The position numbers and the translations under genes are program-made. A model generated the notes under the pieces. That model made no database searches and had not been told where the DNA came from. It saw nothing but the letters and a program-made list of their open reading frames with translations. A stretch of DNA of 64,000 nt, taken from contig NZ_KB903437.1 in assembly GCF_000379765.1 (NCBI RefSeq), positions 1-64,000 on the forward strand, given 5' to 3'. The stretch comes from Flexithrix dorotheae DSM 6795 (GTDB taxonomy: Bacteria > Bacteroidota > Bacteroidia > Cytophagales > Flammeovirgaceae). Each line of letters begins with the position of its first letter. Positions within the stretch are counted from its first letter, which is position 1. Shown piece by piece: positions 1-7,216 of the stretch.

Positions 1-123
1 ACTTCTTTCTTACCTACTGCATTCTTACATCATTTCAAAGAACTTTATAGCACTTTTGCTATTGAGCATCTGCATGCTTATCCCCGCTACCAAATCCCCT
101 TCTTCTTATTTCTAAATCGGAGT
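1..123 (-). promoter_or_regulatory. Probable 5' leader of an rRNA operon (leftward)
   Basis: Read on the minus strand, this stretch runs from the promoters at 124-493 towards the left edge. It contains AAGTTCTTTGAAATG at about 31-45, which resembles the boxA-like TTCTTTGA element commonly found just before 16S rRNA genes in Bacteroidota. No rRNA sequence itself is inside the window, so the 16S gene would begin left of position 1. The assignment rests on the leader element plus the three tandem promoters; it is an inference. Confidence 0.55.
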
Positions 124-155
124 GCAAAGTACGCTAAACTTTTTGTTAACTCCAA
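124..155 (-). promoter_or_regulatory. Tandem rRNA-type promoter, copy P1
   Basis: On the minus strand a TTGG box (around 152-155) is followed about 20 nt later by GTACTTTGCACTC, close to the Bacteroidota -33 (TTG) and -7 (TAnnTTTG) consensus. An AT-rich tract with AAAAAAGTTGAAA lies directly upstream (about 165-185). The TTTGCACTC core is shared with P3, and P2 has TTTGCACAC. Confidence 0.55.
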
Positions 156-283
156 ATTAAATTTCAACTTTTTTAAAACTTTTTTTTTACTCTCTTTCGA
201 ATAAAAAAATAACTCCTAAACCCCTCAATACCACCTACTTAACTACACCCTCTCTCCTCTCTAACCCCTCTCGATTTCGGTGT

Positions 284-315
284 GCAAACATCGATAAACT
301 TTTTATATCTACCAA
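284..315 (-). promoter_or_regulatory. Tandem rRNA-type promoter, copy P2
   Basis: On the minus strand a TTGG box (312-315) is followed 20 nt later by GATGTTTGCAC. The upstream AT-rich tract AAAAAAGTTGAAAAAA (about 320-336) repeats that of P1. It lies about 160 bp upstream of P1, so the two look like duplicated promoter units. Confidence 0.55.
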
Positions 316-462
316 ATGTTTTTTCAACTTTTTTGAGAAATTTTTTAAAGCCTTTTAAAGCCTATTCCTCAACTCCCAACCCCCACCTAAAACACTTCAA
401 AATACCTCCATTTTCCCCTCTTTTCTTACCTCTCTCTCAGTGACGTTTCCCTGAAAGCGAGT

Positions 463-493
463 GCAAAGGTAATCACTCACCCTTTAATTCCAA
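463..493 (-). promoter_or_regulatory. Tandem rRNA-type promoter, copy P3
   Basis: On the minus strand TTG (491-493) is followed by 19 nt and then a perfect TACCTTTG -7 element, ending in the same TTTGCACTC core as P1. It is the best match to the phylum consensus of the three copies. It starts about 80 bp after the stop codon of the 579-aa gene, which is transcribed in the same direction. Confidence 0.6.
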
Positions 494-572
494 TACATTA
501 TACCATTATTTTTTGAAAAAAATCTTAAAAAATACACAATAACCTCATTACCAACATCTTACAAATGAAAAA

Positions 573-2312
573 TTATTGCAACACCTGTAAAAATGGTGAT
601 CCGTTTAATTTTTTACCATTGCTATTTTCATTAACCTGAAAAGTTGAAGTTGTAATTATATTATCAAGCCAGGTCCGTTCTTCTATAGTCACTCGTCCTT
701 GTAATCCACTAATGGCCTTATACCTATTTTTAATTGATAGTTTTAGGTTTCTATTTATTACTGTACTTATTTCCGCTTCGTCTGGTAAATCATTCCCAAG
801 TAATTTTAGTGAACCATTTTTAAGTGAGTGATAAATAATGCCCCATCTTTCAATATTTATTAGACTCTTATTTATAGTGGGATAATTTGACTTCAAGGTT
901 TTTTCATCCAATTGGCATAATCCTATTGCTATTCTTCTTGCTAACAAGATATTCCTAAAGTTTTCCAAGTTCCTCATAGGATTTTTATTTTTCAGCTTTC
1001 CATTCAATGCAGGTAATCCTAATTCAACAGCAGAATTTCCCTCTGCCAATGTTTTTACTATGGTTTCTGCTTTTATAGAAATTTCCCGTTCTACTTTTAA
1101 ATAATCTGCGCTTGCCTTATGCTTTTTATAAAGCAATTTTTGTTGATCATTAAAACCGGGAAAATTATTTATTGTATTTCTAACCTCTTTATCTAATGCA
1201 AAAAATGCATTAGACAATCTTTGCATTCCATAAGGATGATGCATTATAAGGTTCTTGTGTATACAGATATCACTTATTATACTATTTTGAATAAATGAAG
1301 TGTCTGAATCGGTAAGCACAATTCTTGAAATGATATTTGGCAAATTGCTAATCATTTCATTTAGATGCCTTAACTGCCTCCTTTTAATTTTTTTACTTTC
1401 AGAATAAAATCGACTCTCACAAATTACCACTGTAATTTTGTTGCTTTTGTCATTTTTAAGTAATTCAATAACTTCATTTGGGCAAGACGTTCCTCTACAA
1501 ATGACTCCCTGGCTGAAAAAATGATCCTCAATTTGACGAATTGTATCTCTTGAATTTCCGATGAAAACAACCTCTCCTTTTTCCCTTGTCTCATATCTTC
1601 TTTCTTCCTGTAAAAGAAAGTGCGCATAATCCTCCAGGCCTTTAATTATTCTATTAATATATTGAATAATGTCATCATAAGATTTCTCGTCAAATTCCTG
1701 GATTAAGGTCAGGATTTGATTTAAATACTCATCTCCTCTATCTGACACATTCAATTTTCTGTGAAGGATAATTTTCAACTCAGGAAAATATCTATTTAAA
1801 ATCAACTGTAAATGATTTTCATTTTTCTCTTTTATAATATTTGACTTTAGTTCTAATAATCTATTAATCATATAACCAAAATCATCATATAAATAAGAAC
1901 AAACTTCATTTAACAAAATGTCATCAAGCTCCTCCTCAAAGCAATTTCTTATTTCCTTTCCTGATAATTGTTGAAATTCTTTTCCAGTTAAATAACTGAC
2001 AGAGGGATCCTGGAGATACCTTAAATATTCAGGAAATTCGGAAGAATCAACTTCAAACCAAGAATCAATGTTCTCATCACTTATTACAAGAATTGGCTGT
2101 TTCAGGTGAAATTTATGCCGGATGTCACTGATTATTTTGGAATCAAGGTTTTCGGAAGTGGAATCCTTTGATATAATTATACCTTCTGAAGGAGTAAGAA
2201 GATCTTTTAAAGCATTCTGAGTATGCTTATGATATTCAATAATAGAAATATTTTCGGACGGAATAGCAGGAAAGCCTTCATTATAATGAAGGTAGATAAA
2301 TTGATTTAGCAT
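573..2312 (-). CDS. Hypothetical protein with two receiver-like segments
   Basis: This 579-residue soluble protein is not recognised. Two stretches, about residues 20-110 and 245-350, have alternating hydrophobic strands and helices like a flavodoxin or receiver fold (for example GEVVFIGNSRDTIRQIEDHF followed by VVICESRF and RIVLTDSD). Neither shows the full acidic pocket, phosphoacceptor and lysine pattern of an active response regulator. The C-terminal part (about 380-579) is mostly helical and charged, with no signal peptide or membrane segment. It lies immediately upstream of the presumed rRNA promoters and reads in the same direction, so readthrough is possible. A regulatory or scaffolding role is conceivable, but the sequence does not show it. 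The coding call is secure from length and composition. Confidence 0.7.
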   Translation of the reverse strand: MLNQFIYLHYNEGFPAIPSENISIIEYHKHTQNALKDLLTPSEGIIISKDSTSENLDSKIISDIRHKFHLKQPILVISDENIDSWFEVDSSEFPEYLRYLQDPSVSYLTGKEFQQLSGKEIRNCFEEELDDILLNEVCSYLYDDFGYMINRLLELKSNIIKEKNENHLQLILNRYFPELKIILHRKLNVSDRGDEYLNQILTLIQEFDEKSYDDIIQYINRIIKGLEDYAHFLLQEERRYETREKGEVVFIGNSRDTIRQIEDHFFSQGVICRGTSCPNEVIELLKNDKSNKITVVICESRFYSESKKIKRRQLRHLNEMISNLPNIISRIVLTDSDTSFIQNSIISDICIHKNLIMHHPYGMQRLSNAFFALDKEVRNTINNFPGFNDQQKLLYKKHKASADYLKVEREISIKAETIVKTLAEGNSAVELGLPALNGKLKNKNPMRNLENFRNILLARRIAIGLCQLDEKTLKSNYPTINKSLINIERWGIIYHSLKNGSLKLLGNDLPDEAEISTVINRNLKLSIKNRYKAISGLQGRVTIEERTWLDNIITTSTFQVNENSNGKKLNGSPFLQVLQ

Positions 2313-2836
2313 TTATTTGTTATTTGGTTTAATTGTATTGTAGGTCTTGTGAACCTATCAAAAAACCTAAGTCTAAAATATTGCCATTCTAAGATTGAAT
2401 ATTAAATTATTTATATATTACAATTCCTGAATGTGATTTGAGAAATGGAAATAATATGAATAACAATCTTAAAATCAGTTGTTTATAAATGAAGAAATTT
2501 TCTTCAGGAGGAATACTACCTTATTTAGTAGCAGGTAAGTATTGAACCTTAAAAAGAAAAATTTATGAAAGTCGCCCACCTTTTCCTTATTTCTTACATT
2601 TATCTTTAACTATAGGAGGGTTATTTATTTCAGCTCAAATGGGAATTAAGATAAAATTTCAGGAGTGATCAATCATTTTCCTTTCTATTTATTACATCCA
2701 TCAAAAACTTCCTAATAAAGCAGAGGCTACTTCACTGAATGTTGAGATGGAAATTGAATGAATTCTGGAATGATTTTTCAGAATCCATTCAATTTGAGAA
2801 TTGTGTTCTAAAATGGAGAATTCAAACCCTAATTCT
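2313..2836. other. Intergenic region, 524 bp, no gene
   Basis: AT-rich sequence with stops in all frames and no ORF of useful length. It contains the hairpin at 2754-2792 and a short palindrome, GAAGAAATTTTCTTC, at 2491-2505. It should also hold the promoter of the leftward 579-aa gene, but no clear -33/-7 pair was found. Confidence 0.6.
2754..2792 (-). terminator. Hairpin downstream of the cupredoxin/dehydrogenase pair
   Basis: Arms TTGAATGAATTCTG and CAGAATCCATTCAA form a 14-bp stem with one G-T pair around an 11-nt loop. It sits about 45 bp after the stop codon of the leftward beta-propeller gene. There is no long U-tract, so it may act as a 3' end stabiliser rather than an intrinsic terminator. 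Confidence 0.5.
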
Positions 2837-4324
2837 TTATGACTTCAATTTATTGAGTGTGTAATAAATTGTCTTGTTGTTTATAGGAGTATTTTTTTTA
2901 GATTTTATATCCTCAGGAAGTGTAAGTTCATATATATAATTAGGCTTTAAATCTTCCAAATCAATAGATATCCCTTTTCCATCCTCCTTAAGCATGACAT
3001 TTTTCACCTTAACTTCACTCACATCAAATTGCTTGGAACCATACTTTCGATGGTATTTATAATAATACCTTTTTATGGTGTAACTATAAGGATCATTAGC
3101 GCTTTCAGGGTTTATTGGAAGCGTAAAAGAAATATCAAATCCAGATTTGGTTAATTTCATTTCATAAATATCCATGGGTGTTTTACCATTCCAGGAAATT
3201 TTTTGCATTCCTTTTCCTCCTACCCAACCTCTATCCGATTTACCTACAAAAAGGCTCCCATCCGGTGACCAGGCAATTCTGTTATTTCCTTTTGTTAGGC
3301 CCTGATTACTCACAAAAGGAACACATGCCCCCTGAATCTCTCCATCCACTTCATCCAAAATTACCCTGAGTAAAAAGTCATGATCCATTTCACCGATTAT
3401 CATCTGACCTTCAAATGGGCCAAATTCTCCACCGGTGTAATCAAAAACTGGCTGAGTGGGTGAATTTGCCAATATACTATGCGGAAATAAAACGCTTCCT
3501 TTCTGCCGCATTTTGTCCAAAACAGGGACTGGAATAGTCAATGGATCAATCCCTTCAAAACCTTTTTCCCAAACTAAACTTGAGGGATGACCGTAAAATT
3601 TACCCTTTTCCACATGATAAAGCTTACTAGTACCTAACCAATCTCCCTGATTATCTGTAATAAAAAGTCTTCCACTTTTATCAACTGCAATTCCATTCGG
3701 AGATCTAAATCCTGATGCCCATGGAATTAAGTCTCCATTTTCAGCATCTACCTTCATTACCCAACCCCTATATGGAACACAGGAATACATCCTTCCGGGC
3801 CGTCCCTCTGCTCTAAACTCTCCCCGGACTTCCTTCCAAATACCAGCACCATTGGATGCATCATTTAATGAAATAAAAAAATCTCCTTTTCCATCAGGTT
3901 GGGGTCCATAATTATATTCATGATAATTTCCTGAAATTCCAAACTGATCGGTAACGGTTTGGTATAAATCAGCTTTTCCGTCTTTATCAGTATCAACCAG
4001 CCTGGTTAATTCAGGACGGTGCATCACTAACATTTCAAATTCACTGATTGGATAAACTCCTAAAGGATCATGCAAACCTTTTGCAAATACTGACCATTCT
4101 TCGGTTTTAGGATCATAAATTAGAACCTCTCCCAAATGGAAACAAGTGACCATTCTTCCATCTGGCAAAAAGGCAATTCCCCCATTTTCAGCCCTCAGGC
4201 CAGCCGGAGTCTTGATATCGTCCACATTATAGGCATCATTTCCCTCTATTATTTCCGATTTATTGCAAGAAAATATTGACACCCCAAATAACACTGTAAT
4301 TAAAAGATGCTTAATGCCCCGCAT
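2837..4324 (-). CDS. Lipoprotein with glucose/sorbosone dehydrogenase-like beta-propeller
   Basis: The protein resembles the soluble PQQ-type glucose/sorbosone dehydrogenase fold: propeller strands such as GIAFLPDGRMVTC, SPNGIAVDKSGRLFITDNQG, and IAWSPDGSLFVGKSDRGW run through about residues 40-380. The last 110 residues form a separate, probably Ig-like domain. The start used here is the internal ATG (MRGIKHLL), because it gives a clean lipoprotein signal with lipobox IFSC; the longer frame would begin at 4339. This start overlaps the end of the preceding cupredoxin gene by 14 bp, so the two are translationally coupled. No CxxCH haem motif is present. Likely role: oxidation or binding of a sugar-like substrate on the outer face of a membrane, passing electrons to the neighbour. 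Substrate unknown; family call fairly sure, activity inferred. Confidence 0.7.
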   Translation of the reverse strand: MRGIKHLLITVLFGVSIFSCNKSEIIEGNDAYNVDDIKTPAGLRAENGGIAFLPDGRMVTCFHLGEVLIYDPKTEEWSVFAKGLHDPLGVYPISEFEMLVMHRPELTRLVDTDKDGKADLYQTVTDQFGISGNYHEYNYGPQPDGKGDFFISLNDASNGAGIWKEVRGEFRAEGRPGRMYSCVPYRGWVMKVDAENGDLIPWASGFRSPNGIAVDKSGRLFITDNQGDWLGTSKLYHVEKGKFYGHPSSLVWEKGFEGIDPLTIPVPVLDKMRQKGSVLFPHSILANSPTQPVFDYTGGEFGPFEGQMIIGEMDHDFLLRVILDEVDGEIQGACVPFVSNQGLTKGNNRIAWSPDGSLFVGKSDRGWVGGKGMQKISWNGKTPMDIYEMKLTKSGFDISFTLPINPESANDPYSYTIKRYYYKYHRKYGSKQFDVSEVKVKNVMLKEDGKGISIDLEDLKPNYIYELTLPEDIKSKKNTPINNKTIYYTLNKLKS

Positions 4325-5423
4325 GATGATTTGTCCCAATTTCTTTATAGTAAACTTTAAAATTTTTCCCTTCCTCGGGTGTTAAATACAATTTATTTCC
4401 TTCCCACTTTCCTTTATCTGAACTTACTTCCATTTTATCATTAGATTTATCCGCTATATATATAAGCGTATTATCCAAATCTGAAACTTCAAATTGAACT
4501 GAATAACCAATTCCATTTGGATCTTCAAACGGTTGAATAAATTCATTTACCAAAGCCTTCCCCATTTTATAATTAAACTTTGGGAATCCATTTTCCAGCC
4601 GGTATCCCATAAATTTCACCTCTGGCTCGTTTTCCGAATTATCTAACCGAAAAGGAAAACCTAAAGTTGGTTTATAAAACACTTCACCTACAATTATAGA
4701 CAATTCTTTTCCTTTTGCTTGCCATTGTTCTGAATTATCCAAAAACCCATCCTTCCAGGCATACCTAAACATGCATTTTCCAGCGTCCCAACTATAGGAA
4801 ACTTTCTTATTCAATGCCACTGCTATTCCTGCAGGTCCACAATCAGGTAAAAATGTTCTATAAATTATTGGGTAAGTTAATGGATAGGGATGTGGTGAGG
4901 CTTTGCCAACTTCTTGCTTTTCTCTTTGGGATTCGGGAACATTTTGGTCAGTTTCTAAAGGAGGAAGTGCTTTGGTGGTCACATACATTGCCCCAAACAT
5001 TATAAAACCATGACCCGGGTAAGTACATACATATGGATAAATACCTTCCTCATTGGGTACTGTAAATACTATTTCCTCTTTAGCGTCAGGATTTAATACT
5101 TTAATACTTGCAAGAATGGCTTCTGATTCTGGAATAAAATTCATTGAAGGGCCCGATCCACCTAAATTATTGGCCAGACCTACTATCTCTTCTCTTTTTC
5201 CCGGAAGCGTGAAAACTAAGTTGTGAGCCATTTCATCCGAATTCTCAAAGATAATTTTGACTTTAGTTCCTGGCTTAACCGCAAACCTTGGAAGGTCATA
5301 CTTCAGTCCGGAAATTGCCTTGATCCGAATTTCTGTTAAATCCTGACTTTTGGCATATGGATGAGAAAAAAAAGCTCCTACTATTACAAAAAATATAAAC
5401 CCCTTATTTAATAATAATCTCAT
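4311..5423 (-). CDS. Secreted cupredoxin (auracyanin/azurin-like) with extra C-terminal domain
   Basis: Residues about 30-150 (from the chosen start) form a type I copper domain. The ligand set is visible: His in DEMAHNLVF, then Cys, His and Met in YVCTYPGHGFIMFG, exactly the spacing of azurin/auracyanin C-x4-H-x3-M. The remaining 200 residues form a different domain rich in Trp and Tyr (WDAGKCMFRYAWKDGFLD), which I have seen associated with periplasmic oxidoreductases but cannot name. The start at 5423 (MRLLLNKGF) is preferred because it yields a normal signal peptide ending near YAKSQ; a longer frame starts at 5480. It overlaps the downstream propeller gene, suggesting a copper electron carrier serving that enzyme. 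Electron transfer role is inferred from the ligands and the neighbour. Confidence 0.75.
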   Translation of the reverse strand: MRLLLNKGFIFFVIVGAFFSHPYAKSQDLTEIRIKAISGLKYDLPRFAVKPGTKVKIIFENSDEMAHNLVFTLPGKREEIVGLANNLGGSGPSMNFIPESEAILASIKVLNPDAKEEIVFTVPNEEGIYPYVCTYPGHGFIMFGAMYVTTKALPPLETDQNVPESQREKQEVGKASPHPYPLTYPIIYRTFLPDCGPAGIAVALNKKVSYSWDAGKCMFRYAWKDGFLDNSEQWQAKGKELSIIVGEVFYKPTLGFPFRLDNSENEPEVKFMGYRLENGFPKFNYKMGKALVNEFIQPFEDPNGIGYSVQFEVSDLDNTLIYIADKSNDKMEVSSDKGKWEGNKLYLTPEEGKNFKVYYKEIGTNHHAGH

Positions 5424-5487
5424 GAATAATCTGATCCTATAAAAAGTTTGCCCAAAATAGGTAAAATATGATTTTAACAATAATTTT

Positions 5488-5519
5488 TTGGTTTGAAATG
5501 GGATAATTATTTACCTTTG
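5488..5519 (+). promoter_or_regulatory. Bacteroidota-type promoter for the membrane hydroxylase gene
   Basis: TTG at 5488-5490 is followed by 21 nt and a perfect TACCTTTG at 5512-5519. The gene it would serve starts at 5647, leaving a leader of about 120 nt that contains the short palindrome CTTGTCGCACAAG (5607-5619). Confidence 0.6.
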
Positions 5520-5646
5520 ATTGCCAAAACAGGATTAAAATAATTCTATTTTTCCTGAAAAATATCTCAGACCATTTTCTTAAGAACTTTATTTTTTAAA
5601 AAAATGCTTGTCGCACAAGTAATTAAAATTATAATCCAGCTTTTTT

Positions 5647-6543
5647 ATGGAAAACTTGCCGATTAACGAGTATATCACCTATATATATCCATTCCTTATT
5701 CTTACCCTAGTTTCAGAGTTTATTTTTGCAAGGGAAAATTATATTTTAAAAGAAACACTTTCATCTTTTGCCATAGCAATAGGAGCAACAATAGTGGCTT
5801 CATTTACCAAGATTGCGGCTTTAGTTGTTTTTACATTTGTTTTTGAAGCTACCAAAGAATTCAGGCTGGAACTTTTAGGGTACGAATCGCTAGGATGGGC
5901 ATGGTACATCTGGATATTAGCTATTATTGGGGATGATTTTAATTTTTACTGGCATCACAGGTTTAGCCATACCATCAGGTTATTGTGGGCCGCTCATATT
6001 CCCCACCATAATTCTGAAACATTCAATTTTTCCGTAGCTTTGAGAAATGGCTGGTTCATTACTTTATACAAACCTATTTATTGGCTTTGGATGCCCCTAA
6101 TTGGCTTTGAGCCGGTAATGGTAGCCACAGCACTTATTATAAATGCTATTTTTCAATTTTTTCTTCATACCCAGCTTATGCCAAGTCTGGGTTGGTTTGG
6201 AAAAATTATCAACAACCCCTACATCCATCAGGCTCACCATGCCTGTAATATTGAGTATCTGGATAAAAATCATGGTGGCATATTTATTATCTGGGACAGG
6301 ATTTTTGGTACTTATCAGGATTTAATTAAAGGTGTAAAACCTATATATGGGGTTTTAAAACCGCCACAATCTTTCAATCCAATTAAGGCAAATACTCATG
6401 AGTTTGAGAACATTTGGAGAGATGTAAAATCAACCAAATCCTTTAAAAACAAACTAAAGTATATTTTTTACCCACCCGGCTGGAGCCCGGACAAGTCCAC
6501 CAAAACCGCAAAGGAAATGCAGCGAGATCTTGTTGCACAATAA
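5647..6543 (+). CDS. Membrane sterol desaturase / fatty acid hydroxylase family protein
   Basis: A 298-residue integral membrane di-iron enzyme. The histidine clusters that bind iron are clear: HHRFSH at about 114-119, HIPHHN at about 129-134, and HQAHHA at about 197-202, placed between hydrophobic segments as in the family. At least four membrane helices can be seen (near residues 13-27, 38-62, 83-100 and 150-180). The family performs O2-dependent hydroxylation or desaturation of lipids such as sterols, carotenoids or fatty acids; the substrate here is not deducible. It has its own promoter at 5488-5519 and stands alone, divergent from the cupredoxin operon. No defects seen. Confidence 0.88.
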   Translation: MENLPINEYITYIYPFLILTLVSEFIFARENYILKETLSSFAIAIGATIVASFTKIAALVVFTFVFEATKEFRLELLGYESLGWAWYIWILAIIGDDFNFYWHHRFSHTIRLLWAAHIPHHNSETFNFSVALRNGWFITLYKPIYWLWMPLIGFEPVMVATALIINAIFQFFLHTQLMPSLGWFGKIINNPYIHQAHHACNIEYLDKNHGGIFIIWDRIFGTYQDLIKGVKPIYGVLKPPQSFNPIKANTHEFENIWRDVKSTKSFKNKLKYIFYPPGWSPDKSTKTAKEMQRDLVAQ

Positions 6544-6727
6544 AGTAATCCTGAAAAGATCAATATTCCATTACAACTGTGGCTCTGGTAGATTAGGAAT
6601 AAATATTATTTCAATGCTCCGCAATTAAATTCCTGGTTTTATTGAAATATCAGGGTATATCGCTATTATTAGGCACTTGTTTTCCAAAGCAGGTATTATA
6701 ATATTGATTTTAAATCTGATTTTCCAC

Positions 6728-7135
6728 ATGGAAGAAAAGAAGGTTACAGTTTATTTAGGCGGAATATCTTTAAATAATGACTGGAGAGAATTGGTTATTC
6801 CACAATTACAAATACACCACATCGATCCGTTGCAATTCAATGAAGTAGATGGGCTACAGGAAAAGGTTTTCAATTTGAAGGATGAATGTACCTTGATTTT
6901 TTATTTATTTCGTCCTGGCATGAACGGTTTTTTGTGTGTCCCTGAATTAATTGACGATTCCAACAAGTTTTCCGAAAAAACTGTCTATTGTGCAGTATTG
7001 GAAAATAATGACCAGGTTTTTACTGATCATCAAAAAAAATCTTTAGAGGCAATAGGGAAAATGGTAGAAAGAAATGGGGGAAGATGGATTAAAACTTTGG
7101 ATGAAGCTATTATTTTTCTAAATTCCTTCCATTGA
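6728..7135 (+). CDS. Small nucleoside 2-deoxyribosyltransferase-like (NDT) protein
   Basis: This protein (135 residues from the chosen start) consists of one NDT-like Rossmann domain: VTVYLGG at the first strand, DW..LVIPQL, then GFLCVPELIDDS, where Glu73 matches the catalytic glutamate of the G-x-x-x-x-x-E motif. The ATG at 6728 (MEEKKVTVYLGG) is preferred; a longer frame from 6677 only adds a hydrophobic stretch without cleavage features. The domain is clearly paralogous to the first 130 residues of the next gene: YLGG/FLGG, ELIDDS/EVTDDS, and a shared NGG-W near the end. NDT-fold enzymes cleave N-glycosidic bonds of nucleosides or NAD-like molecules. Lying 81 bp upstream of the NDT-TIR-WD40 gene on the same strand, it is probably part of the same system. 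Function is inferred. Confidence 0.78.
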   Translation: MEEKKVTVYLGGISLNNDWRELVIPQLQIHHIDPLQFNEVDGLQEKVFNLKDECTLIFYLFRPGMNGFLCVPELIDDSNKFSEKTVYCAVLENNDQVFTDHQKKSLEAIGKMVERNGGRWIKTLDEAIIFLNSFH

Positions 7136-7159
7136 TATTTAGAAAAACTCAAGTAAACC

Positions 7160-7210
7160 ATATTCTACAAACTCCTTTTTAAATTTATATTCTACATAAT
7201 TCCTTTTTAG
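7160..7210 (+). repeat. Two tandem direct repeats upstream of the TIR gene
   Basis: ATATTCTACAAACTCCTTTTTA (7160-7181) is repeated as ATATTCTACATAATTCCTTTTTA (7187-7209) with a 27-nt period. The second copy ends 7 nt before the ATG at 7217, so the repeat occupies the ribosome-entry region. It could be a double operator or an accidental duplication; no purine-rich ribosome binding site is visible there. Confidence 0.6.
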
Positions 7211-7216
7211 GACTAC

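Noticed and set aside
5453-5460. CAAAATAG as the -7 box of the cupredoxin gene
   Set aside because: On the minus strand it reads CTATTTTG, one base out of register with TAnnTTTG, and the -33 spacing is 17 nt. Kept only as a weak idea.
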